Shown in pieces: positions 35,463 through 44,744 of a stretch of DNA of 64,000 nucleotides. The DNA lies in contig CAVPUM010000025.1 of NCBI GenBank assembly GCA_963708855.1, forward strand, positions 37,709-101,708, read 5' to 3'. Position 1 is the stretch's first letter; every line of letters starts with the position of its first letter. The notes beneath the pieces were generated by a model that saw only the letters and a list, made by a program, of their open reading frames with translations, did not search any database and was not told where the DNA came from. The DNA comes from CAIWHR01 sp963708855. Lineage in GTDB: Bacteria > Pseudomonadota > Gammaproteobacteria > Burkholderiales > Casimicrobiaceae. The translations under genes and the position numbers were made by a program.

Positions 35463-36091
35463 GTGGTCGCGCGCTTGCCGGAGCCGCTCGCGGGTGCGGC
35501 CGCAATGCGCGAGGCCACCGCGTCGACGCGCAGCGAAAGGGCATCGACCCGGGCTGCGGTGGCCAGGATCTCGTCGCCGACCGAACGTGCCTCTGCGCTT
35601 TTCGTGGCAAAGTGGGTTTCGTCGCGAGCATAGCTCGCGATACTCGCACCGATCCGCACGCCGGCGTACCCGGGAAGTGCCAGCAGGCGCCGTCCGGCGT
35701 CGGCGATGCGTTGGCCGACAATCGGGCCCAGGGCACCGGCGAGCGCCCGTTCGACGAACCACGGCAGCGTTTCGGCAAGCCCCTTCAGCGTGGCCGCGAG
35801 CGCGGGATCGCCGTCGACGACAACGAATTCGTCCCAGCGCGTCGGTTCGGCCAGGAGCGACGGCACCGCGAGCGGCGAAATGGTCAGCCTGAGGTCCGGC
35901 GGGCCATCTTGGTGCGGTGCGGAAGCGATCGTGCCCGCCTCGTCGACGCGCATCGCCGTCACAAGCGGCCCGACCGCGACGGTGAAGACCCGTCCGGAGT
36001 GCACGGCGAGACAGGCCCGAGCCCATGCCTCGCGCCCGAGGACGCGGTTGGCCAGCGCTGCGGGCAGGCCGGCGGGGTCGAAGCGCGCCAC
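35459..36091 (-). CDS. ubiJ: SCP2-domain ubiquinone accessory factor UbiJ
   Basis: 210 residues: an N-terminal SCP2-like lipid-binding domain (LTISPLAVPSLLAEPTRW, VVDGDPALAATLKGLAET) and a C-terminal helical or coiled-coil segment ending in Lys-Arg. UbiJ helps assemble the soluble ubiquinone-synthesis complex. The start is a GTG at 36091, 4 bases after the Tim44-like stop. The order ubiE, Tim44-like, ubiJ, then ubiB supports the assignment. Confidence 0.85.
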   Translation of the reverse strand: MARFDPAGLPAALANRVLGREAWARACLAVHSGRVFTVAVGPLVTAMRVDEAGTIASAPHQDGPPDLRLTISPLAVPSLLAEPTRWDEFVVVDGDPALAATLKGLAETLPWFVERALAGALGPIVGQRIADAGRRLLALPGYAGVRIGASIASYARDETHFATKSAEARSVGDEILATAARVDALSLRVDAVASRIAAAPASGSGKRATT

Positions 36092-36095
36092 GCCG

Positions 36096-37028
36096 CTACG
36101 AGGTTTGCTGAATACCGGCGAGCAGCCAGCCCGACTTGCCGTCGACGGGCTTCGACAGGTTCCAGACTTCGTCGAAGGGCGTCGGCGCGGCACCGGTCCC
36201 CTCGCGCATCGTGCCGGTGAAACGGACGCTCGCCCAGTGCCGATCGCCTTCCGTCGCCACTTCGAGCACTTCGGCGGCGAGGGTGACGACTTCGGTGGCT
36301 GCGCGCGCGGCACCGCTATCCTGATCGCGCATCACTTCGGCGAGCATTTCGGGCGTCAGCAGGTCGTGGAGCGCCTCGCGGTCACCCGTGTCGTAGGCGG
36401 CCTGCAGCCGGACGAATTGCAGCTTTGCATGCCTGGCGAATCCATCGGCGTCGAACCCCGGGGGCAACGCCTTTCCGGCCACGGGCGCGGCGGCAGCGGG
36501 CCCCAGCACCGGCTCGATCCGCGGCGTGCCGCCCGATTCGGGAGCTGCGGATCTTTCGAAAGAGGAGGGCGCAGCACCGGGGCCACGGGTCCCCGCGTAG
36601 GCCAGCGGCGGTGTTTGCCCGCGGCGCGCGAACAGCATGCGCAGCAGGAACACGCCACCGATCACCATGAGGGCGATCAGCAGGAAGGTGCCCAGTCCCT
36701 CGGGGAGCCCGAAGTGCGACAGCAGCGCGGCGAGCCCCAGGCCGGCGGCGAGGCCGGCGATCGGCCCCAGCCAGCGGGAGGCGCCCGACGCGGCCGGCGC
36801 TGCGGCGGCCGCCGGCCTGGCCGGAAGCGTTGCGCCCGGCGTGGCTGGCATGACCGGTTGCGAAGCCGCCGCCGGCGGTGTTGCGGCCGGCGCCGCTGCG
36901 CGCGGAGCCACGCTGGGCCGCTGCGCGCCGAAGCTCTTGCCGCCGCTGAATCTGGCGGCGGTCGCGTCGTCGATTACCAGTGTCGCCGCTGCGAGGAGGG
37001 CGATGGCAAGGATTCCCGTACGTTTCAT
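36096..37028 (-). CDS. Tim44-like domain membrane protein
   Basis: 310 residues: signal or anchor segment (TGILAIALLAAATLVI), a low-complexity Ala/Pro-rich linker, two hydrophobic segments (LAAGLGLAALLSHFGLPEGL and GTFLLIALMVIGGVFLL), then a Tim44/MRPL45 NTF2-like domain (FARHAKLQFVRLQAAYDTGD, LHDLLTPEMLAEV). Function in bacteria is unknown; it is often beside ubiE. It lies 38 bases after ubiE. Confidence 0.88.
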   Translation of the reverse strand: MKRTGILAIALLAAATLVIDDATAARFSGGKSFGAQRPSVAPRAAAPAATPPAAASQPVMPATPGATLPARPAAAAAPAASGASRWLGPIAGLAAGLGLAALLSHFGLPEGLGTFLLIALMVIGGVFLLRMLFARRGQTPPLAYAGTRGPGAAPSSFERSAAPESGGTPRIEPVLGPAAAAPVAGKALPPGFDADGFARHAKLQFVRLQAAYDTGDREALHDLLTPEMLAEVMRDQDSGAARAATEVVTLAAEVLEVATEGDRHWASVRFTGTMREGTGAAPTPFDEVWNLSKPVDGKSGWLLAGIQQTS

Positions 37029-37066
37029 TCCGTTCTCCAGTTCCCCATGTGACAGGCAAATCGCGT

Positions 37067-37840
37067 TCAGTAGCGATAACCCAAATGGACGGCGACCACG
37101 CCGGCCGTCAGATTATGGACTTCGACCCGATCGAACCCGGCTTGTTCCATCATGCCCTTGAGCGTGGCCTGGTCCGGGTGCATCCGGATCGACTCGGCAA
37201 GGTAGCGGTAGCTGGCATCGTCCCCCGCCACCAGGCGGCCCACCCGGGGCAAAACGTTGAAACTGTACCAGTCGTACGCCGGCGCCAGCGGCGGCCAGAC
37301 CCGCGAGAACTCCAGCACTGCCGCCACGCCACCCGGCTTCAACACGCGGCGCATCTCCGCGAGAGCGCTTTCCTTGCGCGTCACGTTGCGCAGCCCGAAC
37401 GCGATGCTCACGCAGTCGAAATGCGCATCCGGGAACGGCAGCTTCTCGGCATCGCACTGTACCACGGGCATCAGGCGGCCTGCGTCGAGCAGCCGGTTGC
37501 GGCCGGCTTCGAGCATCGCGCCGTTGATGTCGGTCAGCACGACCTCGCCGGACGGGCCGACGCGCGAGGCGAACAGGAGCGCGAGATCGCCGGTACCCCC
37601 GGCGAGATCGAGCACGCGCATCCCGGCGCGCACGCGGGTCGCGTTGACGGCAAAACGCTTCCACAGCCGGTGCAGGCCGGCCGACATGAGGTCGTTCATC
37701 AGGTCGTACTTGCCGGCGACCGAGTCGAACACGCCGCGCACGCGCAGCCCTTTGTCCTCGACCGGGACCTGCTCGAAACCGAAATGGGTGCGCTCGCTCA
37801 ACGTCGTTCCCGCCGCGGGCGGGCACGCAGGCTCGTGCAT
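37067..37840 (-). CDS. ubiE: Ubiquinone/menaquinone biosynthesis C-methyltransferase UbiE
   Basis: 257 residues, class I methyltransferase with the UbiE motifs FDSVAGKYDLMNDLMSAGLH, VLDLAGGTGDLA, FGLRNVTRKESALAEM and RVLKPGG. It C-methylates demethylquinones. The ATG at 37840 starts 9 bases after pilU, an odd junction between pilus and quinone genes that suggests read-through transcription. Confidence 0.95.
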   Translation of the reverse strand: MHEPACPPAAGTTLSERTHFGFEQVPVEDKGLRVRGVFDSVAGKYDLMNDLMSAGLHRLWKRFAVNATRVRAGMRVLDLAGGTGDLALLFASRVGPSGEVVLTDINGAMLEAGRNRLLDAGRLMPVVQCDAEKLPFPDAHFDCVSIAFGLRNVTRKESALAEMRRVLKPGGVAAVLEFSRVWPPLAPAYDWYSFNVLPRVGRLVAGDDASYRYLAESIRMHPDQATLKGMMEQAGFDRVEVHNLTAGVVAVHLGYRY

Positions 37841-37849
37841 CGGCGGCTG

Positions 37850-39010
37850 CTACATCCGCCCGGGCGTGGCGTCGGGCACGATGTCGAGATTGCCGATACC
37901 CGAGAAGACGTTGCGTCCCTTCGCTTCCTTGCCCTGCAGCTTGATTTGAAGCCGCAGGTCGTTGAGCGAGTCCGCGTTGCGCAGCGCATCCTCGTAGCTG
38001 ATGTGGCCGGCCTCGTACAGACCGAACAGCGACTGGTCGAACGTCTGCATGCCGAGTTCGGTCGACTTCTTCATGATTTCCTTGATCCCCGACACGTCGC
38101 CCTTGAAGATCAGGTCGGAAATGAGCGGCGAGTTCAGCATCACCTCGACGGCCGGCACGCGGCCGCGGCCGTCGCGTCGCGGGATCAGCCGTTGCGCGAC
38201 GAAAGCGCGGATGTTGAGTGACAGGTCCATCAGGAGCTGCGCGCGGCGCTCCTCGGGGAAGAAGTTGATGATCCGGTCGAGCGCCTGGTTCGTGCTGTTG
38301 GCGTGCAGCGTGGCGAGGCACAGGTGCCCCGTCTCCGCGAACGAGATTGCGTAGTCCATCGTCTCGCGCGCGCGAACTTCGCCGATCAGGATCACATCCG
38401 GCGCCTGGCGCAGGGAGTTCCTGAGCGCGATGTCCCAGTCATCGGTATCCACGCCGACCTCACGCTGCGTGATGATGCAGTTCTTGTGCTCGTGGACAAA
38501 CTCGATCGGGTCCTCGATCGTGATGATGTGGCCATGGCTGTTCTCGTTGCGATAGCCGAGCAGCGATGCCATCGACGTCGATTTGCCGCAGCCGGTGGCG
38601 CCGACGAACATCATGATGCCGCGCTTCGACATGATGACGTCCTTGAGGACCGGCGGCAGCCCGAGATCCTCGAACTTCGGGATGTCGGTCGTGATCGTCC
38701 GCAGCACCATGCCGATGCGGCCCTGCTGCACGAAGGCGTTGACCCGGAAGCGGCCGACGCCCGGCGGCGCAATGGCGAAATTGCACTCCTTCGTCGACTC
38801 GAACTCGGCCGCCTGCTTGTCATTCATGACGCTGCGCACGAGTTCCATCGTGTGCTGTGGCGTCAGTCCCGATTTCGACACCGGCTGGATGCGGCCATCA
38901 ACCTTGATCGCGGGAGGAAAGCCCGCGGTGATGAAGAGGTCGGACCCATTCTGCTTGACCACGAGATCGAGAAGCTCGTGAATGAAGGTCGTGGCGCGTT
39001 CGCGTTCCAT
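37850..39010 (-). CDS. pilU: Type IV pilus retraction ATPase PilU
   Basis: 386 residues of the PilT family: Walker A GATGCGKSTSM, Asp box HIITIEDPIEFVHEHKN, Walker B ILIGEVRARETMD and His box TGHLCLATLHANS. PilU is an accessory retraction motor that works with PilT. The extended C-terminus (GRNVFSGIGNLDIVPD) is typical of PilU. It follows pilT by 58 bases. Confidence 0.95.
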   Translation of the reverse strand: MERERATTFIHELLDLVVKQNGSDLFITAGFPPAIKVDGRIQPVSKSGLTPQHTMELVRSVMNDKQAAEFESTKECNFAIAPPGVGRFRVNAFVQQGRIGMVLRTITTDIPKFEDLGLPPVLKDVIMSKRGIMMFVGATGCGKSTSMASLLGYRNENSHGHIITIEDPIEFVHEHKNCIITQREVGVDTDDWDIALRNSLRQAPDVILIGEVRARETMDYAISFAETGHLCLATLHANSTNQALDRIINFFPEERRAQLLMDLSLNIRAFVAQRLIPRRDGRGRVPAVEVMLNSPLISDLIFKGDVSGIKEIMKKSTELGMQTFDQSLFGLYEAGHISYEDALRNADSLNDLRLQIKLQGKEAKGRNVFSGIGNLDIVPDATPGRM

Positions 39011-39068
39011 CGTGCGCTCTCCTTGTTGCGCGGGGGGCCGCGCGGTGCCGTACCGGAACCGCGCCTGC

Positions 39069-40112
39069 TCACGCCATGAACAGATCCTTGTTGACGGCGC
39101 GGTTCTTGGCCTCGGCGACGTTCACCTGGTTCCTGCGCACCATTTCGACGAGGCACTGGTCGAGCGTCTGCATCCCGACATTCTGGCCCGTCTGGATCGC
39201 CGAGTACATCTGCGCGACCTTGCCTTCCCGGATAAGGTTGCGGATCGCGGCCGTGCCGATCATGATCTCGTGCGCCGCGACGCGGCCCTGGCCGTCCTTG
39301 GTCTTGAGCAGCGACTGCGAAATCACCGAGACCAGCGATTCCGACAGCATCGCGCGGACCATCTCCTTTTCCGCCGCGGGGAACACGTCGATGATCCGGT
39401 CGATCGTCTTGGCGGCGGAGCTCGTGTGCAGCGTCGCGAAGACGAGGTGGCCCGTCTCGGCGGCGGTGAGGGCGAGGCGGATGGTCTCGAGGTCGCGCAT
39501 TTCGCCGACCAGGACGTAGTCGGGGTCCTCCCGCAGCGCGCTGCGCAGCGCGTTGGGAAACGACAGCGTGTGCGGCCCCAGCTCACGCTGGTTGATCAGG
39601 CACTTCTTGGACTCGTGCATGAACTCGATCGGGTCCTCGATCGTCAGGATGTGCCCGTACATGTTCGCGTTGACCTGGTCCACCATCGCCGCGAGCGTGG
39701 TCGACTTGCCCGAGCCGGTCGGTCCGGTGACGAGGATCAACCCGCGGGGCCGGTTCACCATCTCGGCGAAGACCTTCGGCGCATGGAGCTCCTCGAGTGA
39801 GAGCACCTTGGCGGGAATGGTCCGGAACGCGGCCGCGGCGCCGCGCGACTGGACGAAGGCGTTGACGCGGAAACGGGCGAGGTTGGGCACCGCGAAGCTG
39901 AAGTCGCATTCGAGGATTTCCTCGTAGGTCTTCCGCTGGGCGTCGCTCATGATGTCGTACACCATCGCGTGGACGTCCTCGTGCTCCATCGGCGGCAGGT
40001 TGATCCGCCGGACGTCGCCGTGAACGCGGATCATCGGCGGCAGTCCGGACGACAGATGGAGGTCGGAAGCCTTGTTCTTGACGGCGAAGGCCAGAAGTTC
40101 GGTGATGTCCAT
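39069..40112 (-). CDS. pilT: Type IV pilus retraction ATPase PilT
   Basis: 347 residues with Walker A GPTGSGKSTTLAAM, ILTIEDPIEFMHESKK, YVLVGEMRDLETIRLALTAA and the AIRNLIREGK motif essential for retraction. It is the main motor for twitching motility. The ATG at 40112 is divergent from yggS; a TATAAT box for the opposite strand lies at 40114-40119. Confidence 0.96.
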   Translation of the reverse strand: MDITELLAFAVKNKASDLHLSSGLPPMIRVHGDVRRINLPPMEHEDVHAMVYDIMSDAQRKTYEEILECDFSFAVPNLARFRVNAFVQSRGAAAAFRTIPAKVLSLEELHAPKVFAEMVNRPRGLILVTGPTGSGKSTTLAAMVDQVNANMYGHILTIEDPIEFMHESKKCLINQRELGPHTLSFPNALRSALREDPDYVLVGEMRDLETIRLALTAAETGHLVFATLHTSSAAKTIDRIIDVFPAAEKEMVRAMLSESLVSVISQSLLKTKDGQGRVAAHEIMIGTAAIRNLIREGKVAQMYSAIQTGQNVGMQTLDQCLVEMVRRNQVNVAEAKNRAVNKDLFMA

Positions 40113-40113
40113 C

Positions 40114-40119
40114 TATAAT
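40114..40119 (+). promoter_or_regulatory. Candidate -10 box for yggS-proC-yggT
   Basis: TATAAT on the plus strand just beyond the pilT start codon, 110 bases upstream of the yggS ATG. The -35 region would lie inside pilT and is weak. The 110-base leader has no recognised element. Confidence 0.5.
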
Positions 40120-40228
40120 CCTTGGTGCGGTCCGCGATCCCCGGGTGCGCCGGCTGGCACAGCTGGAGCGCTGAGGGCAAGCAATCCGCATGCCAAGAGC
40201 GGCGTCCGCATGCCGGCGTCATTCGATT

Positions 40229-40933
40229 ATGTTCCACTACGAGAAGGCGTGGCAAGACGTCCGGGCGCGGATTGCGCGCGCGGCGCGCGCGTGCGGACGT
40301 GATCCGGCGGGCGTGAGGCTCGTCGCCGTCAGCAAGGCGTTCCCGGCCGAGGCCATACGCGCCGTCCATGCACTCGGACAGCGAGAGTTTGGCGAGAACT
40401 ACGTGCAGGAGGCCGCCGCCAAGATGGCCAGCCTCTCCGATCTCGCTGGCATCGAGTGGCATCTGATCGGACCGCTGCAGGGCAACAAGGCCGGAATCGC
40501 CGCAACGCGTTTTGCATGGGTGCAGACTGTCGACCGGGAAAAGATCGCGGTGCGGCTCTCCGCCGCGCGACCCGCCGGCATGGCGCCGCTTTCCGTCTGC
40601 ATTCAGGTAAATGCGAGCGGCGAGGCGTCGAAGAGCGGAATGGCGCCGGGGGAGGTCGTCGGCCTCGCGCGGGTCGTCGCCGCGTTGCCCCGGCTCGAGC
40701 TCCGCGGAATCATGGGCATTCCCGAGCCAACGGCCGATGCGGGGCTGCGTCGGGCGCAGTTCCGGGTCCTGCGCGATTGCTTCGCCGAATGCCGGGCCGA
40801 AGGCCTGCCGGTGGACACGCTGTCGATGGGGATGTCGGCGGACCTCGAGGACGCCATCGCCGAGGGCGCGACGCTGGTGCGGGTGGGAACCGCGATCTTC
40901 GGGACGCGCGGAGTAGCGGTTGTCCGGCAATGA
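40229..40933 (+). CDS. yggS: PLP homeostasis protein YggS
   Basis: 234 residues, an alanine-racemase-fold single-domain protein: PLP lysine in RLVAVSKAFP, FGENYVQEA, IEWHLIGPLQGNK and LSMGMSADLEDAIAEGATLVRVG. It controls pyridoxal-phosphate balance. I use the ATG at 40229 (MFHYEKAWQDV); an upstream ATG at 40190 adds 13 unconserved residues. pdxA, another vitamin B6 gene, lies 3 kb away. Confidence 0.93.
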   Translation: MFHYEKAWQDVRARIARAARACGRDPAGVRLVAVSKAFPAEAIRAVHALGQREFGENYVQEAAAKMASLSDLAGIEWHLIGPLQGNKAGIAATRFAWVQTVDREKIAVRLSAARPAGMAPLSVCIQVNASGEASKSGMAPGEVVGLARVVAALPRLELRGIMGIPEPTADAGLRRAQFRVLRDCFAECRAEGLPVDTLSMGMSADLEDAIAEGATLVRVGTAIFGTRGVAVVRQ

Positions 40934-40979
40934 ATCACGCGGTGACTTGACGGAAGGGCGCCGGGGGGAGCCCACAGAC

Positions 40980-41810
40980 ATGGCAATTTCATTCATCGGC
41001 GGGGGCAACATGGCGACTGCGCTCATCGGCGGGATGCTCGCGCGCGGAGCCGCCGTCGACGAATTTCGGGTGGTCGAGCCGGGGGCGGAGGCGCGGGCAA
41101 GGATCGCCGCGCGCTTTCCCGGCCTCGCCCTTTTCGCCGAAAGCACGCGCGAGGCCGTCGCCGGCGCGGCGCTCGTCGTCCTCGCGGTGAAGCCGCAGCA
41201 GATGCGGCAGGCAGCGGAAGCCCTGGCGCCGCACCTTGCCGGGATTGCCCCCCCGGTCGTGCTTTCGATCGCCGCCGGAATCCGCCTCGCCGACCTTGCG
41301 CGCTGGCTGCGCGGGTATGCCCGGCTCGTCCGGGCGATGCCGAACACACCGGCACTCGTGGGCAAGGGCATCTCGGGCGCATTCGCAGCGACGACCGTGG
41401 ACGCGGACGGCCGTGCACTGGTTTCTTCGGTCCTCGCCGCCGCGGGCGAACAGGTCTGGGTCGGGAGCGAGGCGATGCTCGACGCGGTCACGGGCGTTTC
41501 GGGCAGCGGGCCGGCGTACGTGTTCTACTTTCTCGAGGCGCTCGAGGCGGCCGCACAGGAGCTGGGGTTTGCTCCGGCTGACGCACGCAAGCTCGCGTAT
41601 GCCACCTTCGCCGGGGCCATCGCGCTGGCTGAAGCAAGCCCGGTGGAGCCCGCGGTGCTGCGGGCGCAGGTGACGTCGAAGGGCGGCACGACCGAGCGCG
41701 CGTTGTCATCGATGGAAACCGATGCCGTGAAGGCGAGCATCATGGCTGCCGTGAAGGCGGCCGCCCTGCGCGCCGGCGAGCTCGGCGACGCCTTTGGCCG
41801 GGAGGCCTAG
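40980..41810 (+). CDS. proC: Pyrroline-5-carboxylate reductase
   Basis: 276 residues: N-terminal NAD(P) motif ISFIGGGNMATALIGG and the C-terminal ProC signature GVSGSGPAYVFYFLEALEAA ... SKGGTTERAL. It makes proline from pyrroline-5-carboxylate. The ATG at 40980 has a strong GGGGGGAG site. It follows yggS as in many proteobacteria. Confidence 0.95.
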   Translation: MAISFIGGGNMATALIGGMLARGAAVDEFRVVEPGAEARARIAARFPGLALFAESTREAVAGAALVVLAVKPQQMRQAAEALAPHLAGIAPPVVLSIAAGIRLADLARWLRGYARLVRAMPNTPALVGKGISGAFAATTVDADGRALVSSVLAAAGEQVWVGSEAMLDAVTGVSGSGPAYVFYFLEALEAAAQELGFAPADARKLAYATFAGAIALAEASPVEPAVLRAQVTSKGGTTERALSSMETDAVKASIMAAVKAAALRAGELGDAFGREA

Positions 41811-41813
41811 CCG

Positions 41814-42389
41814 ATGCTCGGTCAGGCGCTCCGGTTTCTGATCGACACCGCGTTCGGGATCGTCACCTACGCGTTCCTGCTGCGCTTCACGATGCAGTGG
41901 CTGCGCGCGCCGTTTCGCAATCCGCTCGGGCAGGCCGTCGTGGCCCTCACCGACTGGGCAGTCAAGCCCGTTCGCCGTGTGGTTCCGGGCTACAAGGGGC
42001 TCGACGGTTCCACACTGCTGCTCGCGTGGGTAGCCGAGTTTGCCTGGCTGCTCACGCTGGAGCTGCTGATGGGGCGCGGTGCTTTCGAAGGCGCCACGGT
42101 CATGACGCTCGCCCTGCTCGCCTGTGTCGAGCTGGTCAAGGCTGCACTTTGGCTTCTGATCATTGTGGTTTTCGCGCAGGCCATTCTGTCGTGGACCGCG
42201 CCCGACGGCCCGTTTGCCGGCGTCCTCAATGCGCTGACGTTCCGGTTCCTGGCTCCGATCCGGCGCCGGGTCCCGCCGCTCGGCGGCACGCTCGATCTGT
42301 CGCCGCTGATCCTGATCGTCGCGGTCCAGCTGCTGCTGATGCTCCCGGTGCGATGGCTCGAGGGCGTTGTCTTGACGCTGTTCCGTTGA
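41814..42389 (+). CDS. yggT: YggT family membrane protein
   Basis: 191 residues with two YGGT repeats (LRFTMQWLRAPFRNPLGQ ... LTDWAVKPVRRVVPG and ILSWTAPDGP ... RFLAPIRRRVPPLGG) and about four membrane helices. The function is unsettled, with links to osmotic stress and cell division. It starts 3 bases after proC. Confidence 0.92.
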   Translation: MLGQALRFLIDTAFGIVTYAFLLRFTMQWLRAPFRNPLGQAVVALTDWAVKPVRRVVPGYKGLDGSTLLLAWVAEFAWLLTLELLMGRGAFEGATVMTLALLACVELVKAALWLLIIVVFAQAILSWTAPDGPFAGVLNALTFRFLAPIRRRVPPLGGTLDLSPLILIVAVQLLLMLPVRWLEGVVLTLFR

Positions 42390-42502
42390 AGCTGCCTCGC
42401 CCGCAAATGGTTCCCCGAAGCCGTGCAGTCGCCGCGGAAGCCTGCGCGTAGCCCGGGCGGCCCAGTTCCCCCGCGTGGCGCTGCGAGGACGGGGACGGCG
42501 TC

Positions 42503-42805
42503 GTGCTGATGCTGCACGTGCAGCCGGGTGCAAAGCGCACCGAAGTCGCAGGCATCCACGGCGAAGGTGGCGCGGCGCGCGTGAGGATCCGGCTCGCCGC
42601 GCCGCCGGTGGAGGGCAAGGCCAACGTGCAACTGCTGCGCTTCCTGGCCTCCGCGTTCGGGGTTCCGCAACGCGCGGTGGTACTGTTGCGGGGGGAAGCT
42701 TCGCGGCAGAAGACGGTACGGGTCACGCGGCCGGCGCTGCGGCCGGATCTCGGCTGGGAATCGGCAATTCAGGCGCCCGCACGCGAACGGTCCTATCGTT
42801 CCTGA
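42503..42805 (+). CDS. yggU: DUF167/YggU family protein
   Basis: About 100 residues: LMLHVQPGAKRTEVAG, RIRLAAPPVEGKANVQLLRFLA and LLRGEASRQKTVRV match YggU/DUF167. The start is uncertain. GTG 42503 and ATG 42509 are the only standard in-frame starts, but family-like sequence (AWRCEDGDGV) continues upstream to a stop at 42449 with no normal start codon. The gene end overlaps ksgA on the opposite strand by 13 bases. Confidence 0.8.
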   Translation: MLMLHVQPGAKRTEVAGIHGEGGAARVRIRLAAPPVEGKANVQLLRFLASAFGVPQRAVVLLRGEASRQKTVRVTRPALRPDLGWESAIQAPARERSYRS

Positions 42806-43575
42806 CACCCCGCAAGCGCATTCGCGAGGCGCACGAAATCGGCGACGGCAAGCGTCTCGCCGCGCGCGGCCGGGTCGACGCCGGCGGCTGCGAGCGCAGG
42901 AGCATCGCACAGCGCCGCGAGTGCATTGCGCAGCGTCTTGCGCCGCTGACCGAACGCTGCGGCGACGACCTGGCCGAACAGGGCCGGGTCGTCGATCCGC
43001 GGTTTCGCCGCGCCGAGCGGCACGAGTCGCGCGACCGCCGAATCGACGTTGGGCACGGGTCGGAACGCACCCGGGGGCACCGTGAAGAGGCGGGTCACGC
43101 GGAAGATCGCCTGCAGCATCACGGAGAGCCGGCCGTAGTCCGCGGTCGCGGGCAGCGCGATCATCCGTGCGACCACTTCCCTCTGCAGCATCACGTGGAT
43201 GTCGCGAAGCTGCGTCTCGAAGCCCGCGAGATGAAACAGCAACGGCGAGCTGATGTTGTACGGGAGGTTGCCGACGATGCGCAGCGCCGGTCCGAGCGGC
43301 ACGAAGTCGAATTCGAGCGCGTCGGCGACATGCAGCACGAGACGCTCCGGCGGGAACTCGGACGCAAGCCGTTGCGCGAGGTCGCGGTCGATCTCGATCG
43401 CCGCCAGGTGTCCGGCACGCTCGACGAGCGGCCGCGTCAGCGCACCGAGCCCGGGTCCGATTTCCACCAGATTGTCGCCGGGCTGCGGCGCGATCGCATC
43501 GACGATTCGCGCGACATAGTGCAGATCGGCCAGGAAATTCTGGCCAAAGCGGCGCCGTGGCTGATGTCGTTCCAT
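42793..43575 (-). CDS. rsmA: 16S rRNA dimethyladenosine transferase
   Basis: 260 residues (KsgA): RFGQNFLADLHYVARIV, VEIGPGLGALTRPL and the catalytic NLPYNISSPLLFHL. It dimethylates A1518 and A1519 of 16S rRNA in late 30S assembly. It follows pdxA by 116 bases, a pairing usual in proteobacteria, but surA, the usual upstream neighbour, is 35 kb away. Confidence 0.95.
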   Translation of the reverse strand: MERHQPRRRFGQNFLADLHYVARIVDAIAPQPGDNLVEIGPGLGALTRPLVERAGHLAAIEIDRDLAQRLASEFPPERLVLHVADALEFDFVPLGPALRIVGNLPYNISSPLLFHLAGFETQLRDIHVMLQREVVARMIALPATADYGRLSVMLQAIFRVTRLFTVPPGAFRPVPNVDSAVARLVPLGAAKPRIDDPALFGQVVAAAFGQRRKTLRNALAALCDAPALAAAGVDPAARGETLAVADFVRLANALAGCQER

Positions 43576-43691
43576 TTTCTCCTGGCGCTTCGGTGAAGGC
43601 TGATGCGCATCAGCGCGTCATGCCGGAGCCATAGCGCTTGCGGGGCCGGTGACCGTGCATGGACGCCTGGCCGACGCAGGCCGGGGCAGGC

Positions 43692-44744
43692 TCAGCGCGC
43701 CCGCGCGACGCGCGAGGATTCCACGCCGGTGGCGCGCCCGGCCAGCTCGATTGCGAGATTCACCGCGGCGAACAGGCTGCCGGGATCCGCGTCGCGCGCC
43801 TTGGCCGGGTCGGCGGCGAGGTCGAGCGCCGTGCCGTGATCGACCGAGGTGCGAATGAACGGCAGCCCGAGCGTCACGTTGATGCCCTGGCCGAAGCTCG
43901 CGGCCTTGAGTGCCGGCAAACCCTGGTCGTGGTACATGGCGACGATCGCGTCGTAGCGTCGCGCGAAATTCGGCACGAACACCGTGTCCGCCGGCACGGG
44001 GCCGGTCACGTCGACCCCGGCGGCGCGCGAGGCGGCGATGGCTGGAGCGATGACCTCGATTTCCTCCCGTCCCAGGTGCCCGCCCTCGCCGGCGTGCGGG
44101 TTCAGTCCGCATACCGCGATCCGCGGCGAGGCGAAGGCGAACTTCGCGCGCAGCTCGGCGCCGACGATGGCGAGTGTCGCCTCGACCGCTTCCCGGGTGA
44201 TGGCCGCCGGGACGTCCTTCAGCGCGAGGTGCGTGGTGACCAGCGCGACGCGCAACAGCGCCTCGGCGGCGCCGCCGACAAGCATCATGACGACGCGCGG
44301 CGTGTGGGTGCGCTGCGCGAAGAATTCGGTATGCCCGGCGAACGGGATGCCTGCGTCCAGGAGCACGCTCTTCTGCGCGGGGGCCGTGACCAGCGCGGCA
44401 AACGCGCCGGTGGCGCAGGCGTCGGAAGCGTGCTGCAGCATGGCGAGAACACTGTACGCGTTGGAAGGGTCGGGACGACCGGGTGTCACCGGCGCCGCGA
44501 TGGGTTGGTGCCAGATTTCGATGGCGCCGCCGACGGGTGCGAACGAAGCGCCATCGTAATCGGCGTACCGCGGCGAAAGGCCTATCCGCCGCGCGCGCGC
44601 CATCAGCACTTCGCGGTCACCGATGACGACAAGGCGGGCGGGAAACGCTCGCTCGCGATGGCGCGCCGCGAGGAGCGCGACGAGCTCGGGACCGATGCCG
44701 GCGGGCTCGCCGGCCGTGATTGCGATGGTGGGGCTTCCGTCCAT
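43692..44744 (-). CDS. pdxA: 4-hydroxythreonine-4-phosphate dehydrogenase
   Basis: 350 residues with ITAGEPAGIGPELVALLAA, GHTEFFAQRTHT, GLNPHAGEGGHLGREE, FARRYDAIVAMYHDQGLPALK and FIRTSVDHGTALDLA. It acts in vitamin B6 synthesis. Its ATG overlaps the GH31 stop by one base (TAATG), so it is coupled to a glycosidase gene rather than to surA. Confidence 0.95.
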   Translation of the reverse strand: MDGSPTIAITAGEPAGIGPELVALLAARHRERAFPARLVVIGDREVLMARARRIGLSPRYADYDGASFAPVGGAIEIWHQPIAAPVTPGRPDPSNAYSVLAMLQHASDACATGAFAALVTAPAQKSVLLDAGIPFAGHTEFFAQRTHTPRVVMMLVGGAAEALLRVALVTTHLALKDVPAAITREAVEATLAIVGAELRAKFAFASPRIAVCGLNPHAGEGGHLGREEIEVIAPAIAASRAAGVDVTGPVPADTVFVPNFARRYDAIVAMYHDQGLPALKAASFGQGINVTLGLPFIRTSVDHGTALDLAADPAKARDADPGSLFAAVNLAIELAGRATGVESSRVARAR

